Shown: piece after piece, positions 30,874 through 41,231 of the stretch | How the letters are laid out: each line of letters opens with the position of its first letter | Position numbering within the stretch: the first letter of the stretch is position 1 | Assembly: GCA_025331445.1 (NCBI GenBank) | Contig: JAIWNE010000187.1 | Span: forward strand, 1 to 41,231 | DNA length: 41,231 bases | Direction: 5' to 3' | From: Blakeslea trispora | Lineage: Eukaryota > Mucoromycota > Mucoromycetes > Mucorales > Choanephoraceae | Notes under the pieces: model-generated | Databases searched by the model: none | What the model saw: the letters and a program-made list of their open reading frames with translations, nothing else | What the model was told of the DNA's origin: nothing | Position numbers and translations under genes: made by a program

Positions 30874-33800
30874 TTATTCAATTAAAATTGGGACAGGATG
30901 TGCATTATTTTTAGGCTTTTTGCGAAACTGGTGCCATTTGTTCCAGTACGATTCATATTCTTCCGACTTTCCTTCAATGTTGAAGTAAAAGTGATAAACT
31001 GTAGGCAAGTTTGTCTGGTTGATGCCAAGCTTGATTGCATACCAGTGCCGATTGAGAGAATTTTGAATGTGAATGGCAACTGGCTTGGACTTTGTTTTTG
31101 GCATATTCAAAGGTAAATAGGTCAAAGCAGGATTTACAGAAGGATCCTCATCTTCTGATGAGGGATAGATACAGACGGGGATGTTATAAGTGTCTGCTGC
31201 TAGTTGAGCGCAATCAGGTCCATAGAACCATCCTGGTATATCAGCTTTTCTGAGGCCTTCCTTGAGAGTTTGTTCCAGTCGATTAATATCGAAAGCGGGG
31301 AAATGTTCTGTATACAATTGCTTGTATCTCTCTAACGTTTCCAACATCTTACGTCTGACAGAGAGGTATTGGTCTCCATCTTCGTATCTTGTATTGTTCG
31401 AATCAACAAGAAAAGCAATAGATCGAAATCCACAGTTTCCGTCCGGTTTAGGATCAAGATATCCTACGATATCTGATTTGTTTATAGCTTTACTCAGGAC
31501 ATTGCTGATTGCCTGAGTAATTTTGCCTCTCGCACGCTTGTTAGCTCTGAATGATTTGTCATACACAAAATCATTCTTTCCATAGCTGACATCAGGAGCT
31601 GCTCTCTTTCGACTTGATTTAGCTACTGCTAGCAAAAAGGTAAGTAAGTCATTAAATTAACTTTACCGCAAGCTTTTACCTATAACTTCATCTGCGTTGC
31701 TCTTACTTTTCTTCTTGATCATCGATTTGCCAGCAGCTATCTTCATCTTCATCTTCTCTTCTTTCTTAGCCATCTTGGCATCTTTCTTCTCTTTTTCCAA
31801 AACATGCTCATAATGAATCTTGCTTCGTTTTACATTTTTTGGTCGCCCTTTAATGCTGATTTTTGTTCTTGGAGGCAAAACCTTTTCAATCCTATTAGAC
31901 TCTATCTTTTTCATTGCATTTCGAACAGAGTCAATCAAATTTTCTCTGTCTTGCTTTGTAGCAAGCGAGTCATGAAAGTCAACCAGGTCAGATGCAAGGG
32001 CAAGGATTGAAGCCTTTTCCGTTGAATTAACATTGACTTTTTTTGCCTTGCCTGCACTATGGATAACTTCATAGTCATCGCCTATTGCATCAATGACTTT
32101 GCAGTCATCATCCTCATCAACATCAGTCTCCCATAATTCTTCCTCTTCTTTTTCTTCTTTTTCTTCTTTTTCTTCTTTTTCTTCTTTTTCTTCTTTTTCT
32201 TCTTTTTCTTCTTTTTCTTCTTTTTCTTCCTCCAAATAAACTACATCTAGTTAGACATTAGTTGGCTTTTATTCCATTGTATGAAAGGCTAACGTTTTTG
32301 TATACAACATCAGGATGTAGTTACCATTATCATTCTTGGAAGAATCAAATCTCCATCGACTGGCAACAATATACAATGGTATCTGTCTATCATAGATACT
32401 CAAAATGTGCTTGCAGGGCAGATCATATTGTAATCTGACCGAACACAAACACGCGCAATAGCTAACTGGAGCTGTAGCTGATCGCAACTTCAGTAACTCC
32501 TTGAAAATCTTGCTGATAGCAAAAGAGTACAACTTTTGGAACAATGGTCTGATTAATCTGAACACATGTTCTTCTTGAGTGTACAAGCTACGGTACGAGA
32601 GTACTTCTTGGCTTGCTTTTTCATTCATATCATCTTCCTATTAACAATGATTTAAATCTGAATTAGGTCTGCATAATTTCAAAAGAAAGTTTTAAAACTT
32701 ACTCTTCTTTTATACCATTGATCAATCTTCTCTGTTGTGAGAACAATAGTACCCGAAGATGACTTGATGTACCTTTTCAAAGATGAATGGCTGCTCTCAA
32801 CTCTGTTTGAAGAGCGGTTTCCCATATGAGGAAGCTTGTAGGTGTGGAAAGCTGTCCACTTTTCAGCCTCTTCCATTTTGCTATAAAAGAGTTTAGTGGC
32901 ATCAATTGAAGGGCTGATTACTTTACCTTTCAATGAACAAAATTGCTTTTTTCTTGCCTTCCTCGCTTACATAGTTAATGGGAGATTGACTACCATCATC
33001 TTGTGGTTTTATGCTTGCCTTAATTAATAGAATTTATTTTAGATAAGAGTCGTGTTTTTTGTCTTTCTTTACATTTGCTCACCTTGTCTTTTTCAGAAAA
33101 AATATCTGGCTGATCAAGAAAAAAGTCCTTCAATGATTGCACAGCTATGTCCATTTCCTCCCTCGTAATAGCCTTTAAAGCAATAGCTTGAAATCTCATC
33201 TTGATCTCTTGTCTGATAGCGTCTCTTCTATCTTTGTCTTTCTCAGTAATGGATTCCATCAGCTTGACTTCAAATCTCTTCTGCATATGTACATAACATA
33301 GAATGTTATGTGCAGAAGGAAACACAGCTGCAATAGCATTTTTCAATGCTTGTTCATTGTCTGTAGTGACAGTGAGAGGACCACCAGCATTAGGCCAAAC
33401 TGCCTTCTGTAAGCAACTGAGAACCCACTCATACTGGGTGTTGCCTTCTTCGCTGATGAATGCAACGGCAACTTCGAAGGTCATCAAAGTACTGGGCTTA
33501 GTGCTTTCTACACTACTTGTACCAACAATGTTCACAAAGGTTAGTTTGTGAGCATTGATCTTGTAGGTAGAATCGATCACGAGATTTTCTGGCATGCATC
33601 TTGCTTTTTCAATACCTGATCTTGGTGCAAAGAAAACGGCATCGATTCTCTGATCATTGTCCACGGTGTAAAAGACTTCGTAATCTCTTTCTTCTAATCC
33701 AGTGATATACTCATACATCATCTTACTGCGCTCAGTACTGAGAAATCGGTACTGAAGATTTTCAAGGTCTTTTTTGAGTATATTCTTTATGTTGTCACCC

Positions 33801-34243
33801 TTCATCTGACAGAATACGCTCTCAGCATTCATTCCTGATTTAAAATAAGAAAAAACTTTCTCTTCGGATTCAACTGACATCTTTCTGTTGATACTGTAAG
33901 CTGCTGGGCTATTAGGAATATCATGGTTGCGAATTCCATGACGACGACCGGCAACCCATTTTTGGAAATATTTATCGTATTTGAAATTGATGAAAACATC
34001 ACAAGAGTACTTCGTACTTCTTCTGGCATTTGTAGTTTCTGCTCGGTCTGATCTGACTCGCTTTTCGCCACCATGCTTACAAATATAATTGACAGAAGTG
34101 GATGTGGATGATTTGATGCTCATGATAACATTGTGCTCTTTTCCGAGTTGACGAATATCATCGCGTAAATCCTCTTTGTTGTTGTATTCTGTTGCTACAA
34201 TCCTGTTAAAGAATTCCAAATAAGGGGCAACTTCTTCATTCAT
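30874..34243 (-). CDS. MULE transposase fused to SWIM finger and OTU cysteine protease
   Basis: Six exons: 34243-33083, 33018-32927, 32880-32703, 32637-32325, 32246-31680, 31628-30874; 1021 aa with exact phase at every junction. Order: FAR1-like N-terminal DNA-binding region (about 25-130, ending HGIRNHDIP); MULE DDE core with Asp224 (VIDSTYK), Asp295 (TTDNEQAL) and Glu446 (SSNRVESSHSSLK); SWIM zinc finger CACLCSVRLQYDLPCKHIL (about 530-550); EEK-repeat and Lys-rich linker (about 585-770, NLS-like); OTU domain with Asp833/Cys836 (PDGNCGFRS) and His965 (SLNRHWYAIKL). DDE enzymes cut and join DNA; OTU enzymes remove ubiquitin. Residue numbers are my hand count. Start: the ATG at 34243 is the first in frame; the open frame extends 5' only without an ATG. 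Confidence 0.9.
32146..32230. repeat. 9-bp minisatellite in the transposase linker
   Basis: About nine copies of TTCTTTTTC (plus strand), encoding repeated Glu-Glu-Lys in the linker before the Lys-rich region. The unit is a multiple of three, so copy-number change keeps the frame. Confidence 0.9.
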
Positions 34244-34571
34244 TTTTATAATAGACAAAAGAAAATATTTTTTATTAACAGTCGTTGTCAAAAATATTTA
34301 TTAAATAAATAATGACAAAGTTTCCAACTTTTCGAGCTGCTTGTTCAACATGAAAGCAGGTGTATTCTTTGCAAACAATATATTTATTACGACCGAGAGA
34401 AGATAAGTTATGCATTCTCTTTTTCTTGTCAAGCACCTATGCTAAAGTAGTTGCTTTGACACGAGAATACAGCAGAGTTGAAATAGTGAAGGTGACAGTA
34501 GAGGAATAGAAATCATTTCGATCAAGGGGTAGTACAGTGGACCAAAAAAAAAAGGGCGTCTGAAGGGTGTT

Positions 34572-34750
34572 TTTGAGTGGACAAGTATCCCTCTTTCCTT
34601 TATTAGAAATTTGTACATCGAGTGGACAAAAAAGTTGGGGGGAGCAAGGATTATTACTATCGTAACTTGAAAGGGTGAGTGGACAAAATGTTTTTGGGGT
34701 GTCTGTAGGGAAATTTCGAGTGGACAAACTGAGTGGACGTAGTGTTATCC
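34572..34750. repeat. Right terminal inverted repeat, 179 bp
   Basis: Reverse complement of 30638-30816 with no mismatch found by eye. Because the transposase gene starts at 34243, this end probably also carries its promoter. Confidence 0.92.
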
Positions 34751-34758
34751 AAACAAGA
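34751..34758. repeat. Target-site duplication, right copy
   Basis: AAACAAGA, matching 30630-30637. Confidence 0.85.
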
Positions 34759-35449
34759 ATGAAAGTACTTTTACATATTTCAATTTGAGACATGTCCCAT
34801 ACTTTTGAAAACTTTCTAGAAATTGTTATGTGTAAATGCTTATATAATAAGAATGGCTAGAGTGGAGAGAGAGTCTGTCTTTTTTTTGTACTTTACGATT
34901 ATTCCTGACTAGATACTTTAGAGTAATGGAGTATGCAGACCAAGCTTTGATACAAATGAAAACGTAATTATGACAAAAGAAAGAAGGAAAGAAACGAATG
35001 ATCTTCATTTAATTTTGACTTTACATCAGCGAGTAAAACCATAACTTCATTGTTTATGATTGCTACCAATAACTGTTGTTGCAATTGTTAGAGATGTTTG
35101 CACAGCTATCAAACATGCTATGCTCAAGCTATGTATGTTATCGTTGATAGAACCAACAAACAAATGTGTCATTGGACTACTGTTCAAGCTGAGAATAATG
35201 AACGCCTACTGGCAGCATTAAAATGTTATACTCTTTTGCTTACATGTGCTTTACAACTCAGTCATGGGACTACTAAAATCACCACCGCATTAAATCTACA
35301 TCACATTGACCTTTGAATACAGAACATTGATTCGTTGGTCGTCCTTATAGTGATCAAGTTATTTCGAATACACATAAAGTGGTCAAACAGTTTACGAAAA
35401 TAGTGTATTATTATTAGTAGTAGTATTAATATTTCATTTTTCATTTTCT
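34759..35449. other. 690-bp spacer, no supported gene
   Basis: Between the transposon and TM9SF3. The plus strand at 35094-35316 is open after a CAATTGTTAG acceptor-like site (TNKQMCHWTTVQAENNERLL), and may be an isolated exon remnant; no family recognised. Confidence 0.35.
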
Positions 35450-37779
35450 TTAGTCAATCTTGACATTCTGGTAGATTTTACGAACAAACATACTTGAAGC
35501 AGTATGGCCCACAAAACCTAATGATATTTCTTTTAGAAAACACACGCACATACCCATCTATGTAGAAATGAACTTACCCAACATAAAGAACATACCCAAG
35601 GATAAAAGAGCAGAATAACCAAAGTAAAAACTGGTCTGGAACATACCTGTCATTCTATTATTAAGAAAGAAAAAAGAAAGGGAAAGAAGAAGGAAACATG
35701 AGTCATTCAATCAAATAAACAAATGAAGTATTACTTTGTCTTAGCCATGAAATAATAAATGGCATACAGATACACATAACCAGCTGTGGATGCGCATGTC
35801 ATAAAGCTAACCCAATGCCTAACATAGAAATTCATTGAGCTTGATTTTTCTGTTACAAATCTAATCCTTCCTTACCATCGATGATCCTCTGAATTCAATA
35901 GGAAATAGGTACTCACAATACTCACACAAGCACTCACGACCAGTAAGATTATGAACACCAATAACATAAATCCATAAACATAATAAATCTTGTAGGTCCA
36001 GAACGAAGTAAAGATGAAATAGATTTCAATAAAGATAGAGGCAAATGGCAAGATACCACCCAATGCCACAATCACCAAGGGTTCAGCATACCACATTTTT
36101 TCGGGAATAGGACGAGGGATAGGATTGACACGACAAGGGAAATCAGTTGGACCATGATTGACTAAGTTACGACCTACGATGGTACCCAGCAAAGTCAAAG
36201 GGAAACAGAGGAAGAGCCAGAGTGCAACAACCGATAACAAAGCATAAAACGAGATAGCACGCGAACTGTTGTAATAAATGGCCAAGCTATTGATAAACCC
36301 ACCAATCACAGCAACAATACCGGGCCAAACACACGCTGTCATGATGACTGTCTTGACCCAATCCTTGCCTCCATAACGTACATAGTATCGTGCACTTGTA
36401 TAACCAGCCACAAAGGAAGTCAATGCATACAAAAAGATGGTGGCAGTTAAGATGGTTGCCCTTTCAGCATATAAATCACCCAAGATAGTATATAAAATGA
36501 CAACACCAGCCAAAATGACCAATTGAGATCCAGTACCCATCAAAGCAGACATCATCATCAATCTAGGAGGCTGACGGAATACATCGCCATGAACTTGTTT
36601 CCAACCATATTCATCACCCAAATCACGATCCTTTTTTCTTTAAATGTTAATTGATCCGTCTTCTCTTTTTTAAAGTGTCCTGCACTTACAAAATCAGTCA
36701 GACCTTCTTCGCGGTCATATCGAGTAAAATCGCGTTTAACTGTTCTCAATAAGATGACAGATACTAAACCAGTCAGAAATAAGACCATCATAAACGAACT
36801 AAAGATAGACAGCCAATGTACTTTATGCTCGAAAAAGTCAGTTTCCAAAAGACTTTCGAATCGATTCTCAAAGGAGATATCAGTTGGGTTCCAAACCACA
36901 GTATAAGTAAAAGTAAGTTCCAATGGCTGATTGTAGTCCAGTTCCATTTGACCAGCATGTTGTAAACTAACTGAGATGATCTAACGTAAGTGTTGTCCTT
37001 AGCAACAGATTTGTTTCTTCGAGAAAAAAATTCGCATCATTTGCTTACCCTATCCTTATTGTATTGAATCGAGAAACTCTTGTGGGTATAGACATAAAGT
37101 CGCTTAAAGTGAGGATCTATTTCTCGCTCTGATTCTTCTTTATCTTCATCTTCATCTCTACCAACAATACCACTGACAGGCAAATTATCTTGATGTAAAC
37201 GATATAAGTTGACAGTCTGCTTATGATCCTAACAAAACTTACCGACAAACATAGTGTACCAATATTGATTATCCACTGCATATCGAAGTACATCAATCTC
37301 TTGAGTATTTAACGTTTTCTTACAATAAACTTTGTTGGCTTCATCCTCTATAGAATTCCAACAATGAAAAGAAAAAAGAGTAAGAAAAAAAAGAAGATAG
37401 TGTGCTTGTTTGAGAGTTACTTTTATATTGAAGAGGAATGCCTGATTGAACAAGATCCATGCCTTGAAGTGCTTCACCCAAGGTCTCATGATGATGTTGA
37501 AGTGAATGAGATCCTTGACAGAATGGAAGTTGAAAATAAGGATAAGTTTCTTGTCGGTTATTTAAAGGTCCAACTGTATTCATCCAGACAACCACTTCAT
37601 CGCCTTCTTTATACTATCATTAGGATAAACGCGTTTCAATCAATGGAGCATTCATCGAATGTTTTATTGTTATTATTTACTATATGGTTGTGTTCGTCAG
37701 CCACAATGGTATAGCTTAAAAAAGCCATCGTAAGCCAAAGCCATAATAGCCTGTTGTTCTCTTTCCAAGCTAAAATCAT
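35450..37779 (-). CDS. TM9SF3: TM9SF3-type nonaspanin (EMP70 family)
   Basis: Nine exons: 37779-37681, 37613-37421, 37347-37243, 37188-37049, 36980-36690, 36630-35876, 35818-35735, 35654-35578, 35517-35450; 603 aa with exact phases. A signal peptide (1-27, ends TIVA) precedes the lumenal domain (VVVWMNTVGPLNNRQETYPY, HHHETLGEALQGMDL, IHW-type VHWLSIFSSFMMVLFLTGLV). The hallmark DRDLGDEYGWKQVHGDVF follows, then nine membrane spans including PCRVNPIPRPIPEKMWY and GGILPFASIFIEIYFIFTSF. It ends VRKIYQNVKID; the K-x-D end is a COPI/Golgi-retention signal known for this family. Family knowledge: Golgi/endosomal proteins that help sort transmembrane-domain cargo. The similarity to human TM9SF3 is very high. 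Confidence 0.95.
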
Positions 37780-37987
37780 TTCCTGTTTTTTTTTAACTTT
37801 AGAAAAAGAGAAAAAAATGAAGCCTAGATTTCCTATGACACAGCCCTTATCGCTTTTTTTTTTGCATTATGAAAGTTTTACTAATTCTGATTGGATAATA
37901 TAAAAGAGCAGCCGAAAGAAGAAGAAAAAAGGGGGAACAAAATTCATGATTTTCCTCTTCTCTCATTGACTAAATAAAGCTTCTCGC

Positions 37988-38630
37988 TTATAGTAATAAT
38001 GATTGTCTAGGAATTTTATAGTTTCCATGGGAGTCTGCTTTATCAAACAAGTAACCATTGTTATCATAATAATAGAAAGGAATGCCGTCTTCATAAGAGA
38101 TGACCGAAACTCCCAATGAAAGTCCTCTATTAAAGTGATGTAAGTGCAACTCAACTACAGTCAAATCCCAAGACGACATCAGTCTCTTTATGCTATCGTT
38201 ACTTCGGGACTACTGCTGATATAAACATTATGTGATACGCTTCATACTTTGTCAAGAAATATTAAGGTCTAATTGTAACACTCTGTGCAAATGACATTGT
38301 CAAGTGCATTTAAGTTTGTCTGGTATTTCATCATTTTATTCCCATCATTCACACTACAAGATATCTTTGTCTTGTTCGAATAAGCCATCCGCCAAAAGAG
38401 TGCTTGTGCTATTAAAAACATTGCTTTTTCTATTGTATAGTGATATCTCAGAAAAATTAAGCAAACTGTTTGTACTCTAAACTGATCCTTTACAGTTAGC
38501 ATTTCATCCATAAGGAAGATATACACGTATAATAAAGCAATGATGAATAAGCTTATGACAAACAGCGAACGAAATGGTGAGTGAGGAAAATAGACTTGGA
38601 GGTTGAACTGCCTTTTGCTCTTGACTCAAT
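37988..38630 (-). CDS. Possible membrane-protein gene or relic, unknown family
   Basis: Two coding-like minus-strand stretches. At 38620-38269: KRQFNLQVYFPHSPFRSLFV leading into a hydrophobic span (ISLFIIALLYVYIFL), then a long ectodomain with cysteines ending NVICTECYN. At 38179-37988: SSWDLTVVELHLHHFNRGLS, then GIPFYYYDNNGYLF. Together they could be a type II single-pass membrane protein split by an intron, but I found no clean splice pair and no ATG ahead of the first stretch. It may be a decaying gene. Confidence 0.33.
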
Positions 38631-40054
38631 CCTAATGATCTTTAAGGAATAGCTTTATACAAAATAGGTACAATAAGTACTGCTGAAAATGAGAATTTCT
38701 TACAAGCTGGAAAATGTTTCTTTATATAGTGCTTGGTATGGCTTTGAATAGCAGTTGAGACAGCAAAAAAAAAAAAGCTTAAATAAAAAAGAGCAAGGAA
38801 AAACAAAGAACAAAAGGGAAAGGTTCTAGTAGTTAAAAAAGCTTAAAGCTAAAGAGGGAGAGCAATTGTGTCTCAAACAAATTCAAAGCTCATTCTGCTC
38901 ATTTAAGCAACGTTTATCTCTCACTTACATGCACATAAAACAAGATAGTGTTAGAGTGATAGCTTTCCACAAACAAAAAATGTCACAAAAGTGTTTAAGC
39001 TGAGAAAGAAGATCCGGATTTTCTTTTCACAACTATGAGTTGATCAAAGGATGTCTAATTTTGAAAGAGAGTTGGTATAAATTGGACAAAGTTTTCTGAA
39101 AATTGAAAGGACATTTTCCCATCATAAATAATATTATCCTAACACACGCCTCTGCAGCAAATCTAAATCTGTCATTGAGGAACATAGTCTGCTAATTCAT
39201 ATTGACTTGCCTGTTTGAATTCAATTTCAAAAGAGCAGCGTAAATTAAAAAGGAAGGAGGAGGTTGGGGAGGGTGTTTGCGCTAGAGAACGCTTTACTCT
39301 CCATTGAATACCTGAATCTTGTAACAGAGTCGCACTGTCTTTATTCCAAAGCTTTTCGTGTCATTAATCGAGTGCTTTGATGACTATCTAACGCAATATG
39401 TCAAAGCCATTCACATTACAAAGCAAAAGATCTGCAACAAATAACTCATTTGGCTCGGAAATTTAATTCAATAGGCACTTGTGTCACCTAGGGAAATGTT
39501 GTCTTCACAGGTCCCTGCATAAGTGAAGGGAAGGGGGGAGGAGAAAAAAAAGATAATTTCCTCAAAAAAGAAAAAGCATGCCAATTATACAAAGGACTAT
39601 AAGAAGAACAAAAAGCAAGAGGAAAACGAATACCTTTTCTGTTCTCCCTATTTCAGAGCTGTACCACTACTAGATCAAGAATGTGTCTTTTTTGAAGCTG
39701 AAACTATCAAGGCTAACACAAGCAAAATCTTGGTGTAATACAGCACTCATCTTTAAGTTTATGTGTATCACATTGTACAAAGGCAAGTACCACTTCAATT
39801 TCAATGATTTTCGTTCTTTCTCTTTTATTTCTTCCATTTTTCCCTTCTACTTTCTCTCTTATTTTTATATGCATCTCTATGCTTTTTAAACTAGAATTGT
39901 TTAAGCATTATATAACGCTTTCTTGCTATTTGTTGTACCTGACAGCTATCTTTTATAGTAAAAGTAGATTGCATTTGAGCCACAACCTCGGAGAGCAGCC
40001 AGTAAAGTTCTATTTGTTTTGCATTCATCTTTCAATCAGTATCTGACAACTAAT
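38631..40054. other. 1.4 kb spacer, no gene seen
   Basis: AT-rich, with short unsupported open frames at 39523-40046 full of Lys and Phe/Leu runs, typical of chance ORFs in poly-A/T DNA. The right edge may hold the decayed 5' end of the kelch pseudogene. Confidence 0.45.
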
Positions 40055-41231
40055 GAGTTATTAGATTGCGCTTACTTGTTCAATAAAATCTACTGCTATG
40101 GTGGTTATAGTAACAATTTCTTAGACAGCAATTTCATCATGCTTGATGTCAACAAGAACGCTGGAAAGCCTTTTAAAAGTCTGACAGATCAATGGGAGAT
40201 GATCCATCCTGAATTTGAAGACATTATATCAGGAAGACGTGATCATCCTCAAACTGTAGCACTACCTGATGGTAAAAGCTTTTTAGTCCAAGGTGGCTTC
40301 AACTATGAAAATTCAAGTATTGCAAAATCAGACACTTGTTTATGATGCAGAAATCAATGCATGGAGTGCGAAATCCAATTACTATGAAGCTATGAACGGC
40401 GGTAATCGACAAATGTAAAGCCCTTTCTTTTCAATTTTTCTCTTTAAAAAAGCGCTTAAATACCACATAGTCATCTCTCGCGCTCTCTAACTTTTTTTTG
40501 ACTCTTCTAGTTATTTTTGGTAATGCTGTCTATGTCGATTCTCTTAAGAGTGTTGCTTTTTATGGTGGCCATCAACAGTATGCAAGAAAAATTAGTTTGA
40601 TACATTTCTTACTGAATGAATATTTTTTAGACCATGCTCAAATAACGCTGATTTTATTGACCACAGATGGCACAAGAATTAAAGGCTTGACGCTTAATTC
40701 AGATGTTACATTTAAATGCTGCAGGCTTCTATTTTTGACACTCTACAATGTCAATAAAAATGTAAGACCTGCCAAAAGAAGATACATAGAGAGAGAAAGA
40801 TATATTCAAATCAAAGTATTGACACATACAATCTAGAGCTGGAAATACCTGCCCAAACAGATGCACCGGTTGTTTATTACACAAGTCAATCTGCTACTCA
40901 TGTTCCACAGAACAAAACAATTTACTATATGGGTGGAAAATTACAATGCTACTGATCGAAAAGTGTATGGTGCTTATATGACTTATATCACGTATGAAAC
41001 AGCGTCTGGTATTTGAAATAGCCTATTCTAAAGGCGATTTATCTCCATCTATGAGAACAATGCATACAGCCACAATTATGTAAACATTTGAATCAAAAAT
41101 TAGGAAAAGAAAGGGAACTAATCTAGACTCGCTTTTTTTAGTACCTGATAACACACAATTCTTCTATATGGAGGAAGATTCAATAAGGCGCTTGCTTTGT
41201 CAGATTATGCTATACTTTAATACTCAAACCT
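40055..41231 (+). pseudogene. Decayed secreted kelch-repeat protein, runs off the window
   Basis: Kelch signatures occur in order but in shifting frames: DCAYLFNKIYCYGGYSNN, then LPDGKSFLVQGGFNYENS, then (shifted near 40315) NQTLVYDAEINAWSAKSNYY, an intron from about 40417 to 40510, VYVDSLKSVAFYGGHQQY, a poorly aligned gap, TSQSATHVPQNKTIYYMGG, (shifted near 40943) NYNATDRKVYGAYMTYI, a TGA near 41017, and (shifted) ILLYGGRFNKALALSDYAIL. At least four frameshifts or stops in 1.2 kb make it non-functional. The functional relatives are secreted or membrane-anchored kelch/galactose-oxidase-type beta-propellers common in this fungal group (family knowledge). No intact start exon was found. Confidence 0.75.

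Larger units (their letters stand above)
30638..34750 (-). mobile_element. Mutator-like (MULE) DNA transposon with OTU-fused transposase, apparently intact
   Basis: 4113 bp, bounded by 179-bp terminal inverted repeats that I read as identical (30638-30816 and 34572-34750), beginning GGATAACACTACGTCCACTC, and flanked by an 8-bp direct repeat AAACAAGA. It contains one six-exon gene on the minus strand with no stop or frameshift. Identical TIRs, a perfect TSD and an open transposase indicate recent insertion and possible activity. TSD length and transposase type fit the Mutator superfamily. Confidence 0.93.

Noticed and set aside
35098..35316. 72-aa ORF beside the transposon as a gene disrupted by insertion
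   Set aside because: Its reading frame does not continue on the far side of the element and it starts 340 bp from the TSD, so no interruption can be shown.
37228..37243. Apparent 15-nt intron or in-frame stop in TM9SF3 (GTAAGT..TTAG on the minus strand)
   Set aside because: Using the same donor with the AAG acceptor at 37189 gives a normal 54-nt intron and joins MFV to DNLPVSGIVG, the conserved TM9SF sequence. No ultra-short intron is needed.
39523..40046. Overlapping ORFs of 68-80 codons
   Set aside because: Lys- or Phe/Leu-dominated translations of low-complexity DNA with no recognisable features.
1..41231. CRISPR arrays, bacterial operons, tRNA and rRNA genes
   Set aside because: The window is clearly eukaryotic and intron-bearing. 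I saw no regular spacer-repeat array, no rRNA sequence and no tRNA T-loop/cloverleaf pattern by eye; a tRNAscan and Rfam search would be needed to exclude small RNAs.

Overview
The window is eukaryotic nuclear DNA from an AT-rich, compact fungal genome. Most genes are broken by spliceosomal introns of roughly 45-140 nt with GT..AG ends and CTAAC/CTGAC-like branch sites, and genes lie close together on both strands. The protein set (LSM12 and a HAPSTR1/DUF4588 protein, both absent from baker's yeast, a TM9SF3 nonaspanin, a Ctf4 without HMG box, secreted kelch-type sequence) plus a probable U12-type AT-AC intron point to an early-diverging fungus. Mucoromycota/Mucorales is my best inference; no species can be named from the sequence.

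Layout. 2-822 (-): LSM12. 1164-1280 (+): a 38-codon membrane peptide. 1539-1916 (-): secreted subtilisin-inhibitor-like (SSI) protein. 3470-4570 (+): YEATS plus AHD chromatin reader, convergent with 4612-6807 (-), the Hel2/ZNF598 collision-sensing E3 ligase. 8858-9097 (+): small coiled-coil protein. 10303-13521 (+): replication factor Ctf4/Mcl1. 13970-16496: two paralogous small secreted proteins. 18191-19453 (+): unknown disordered protein. 19584-20389 (-): V-ATPase assembly factor VMA12. 20487-21325 (+): unknown gene with an apparent frameshift. 21845-22692 (-): polyQ HAPSTR1-like protein. 23196-24542 (-): THUMP methyltransferase. 24682-26271 (-): SYLF-SH3 protein with a 14-nt microexon. 28643-29032 (+): third secreted paralog. 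30638-34750: an apparently intact MULE DNA transposon. 35450-37779 (-): TM9SF3. 40055 to the end (+): decayed kelch-repeat pseudogene.

Two accessory layers lie on this housekeeping background. The first is a family of three small secreted four-cysteine proteins with nearly shared promoters. Two of the copies sit in collinear duplicated blocks (about 14.7-16.5 kb and 26.9-29.0 kb) separated by about 10 kb of housekeeping genes. The second is a 4113-bp Mutator-like element with 179-bp identical terminal inverted repeats and an 8-bp target duplication. Its single six-exon gene reads through from a FAR1/MULE DDE transposase and SWIM finger into an OTU-type cysteine protease, so the transposase carries its own predicted deubiquitinase. 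This, the AT-AC intron in LSM12, the fungal SSI-like inhibitor and the secreted family are the most notable items.

All exon structures were worked out by hand from splice signals, reading-frame continuity and remembered family conservation. No database search or transcript data was available.
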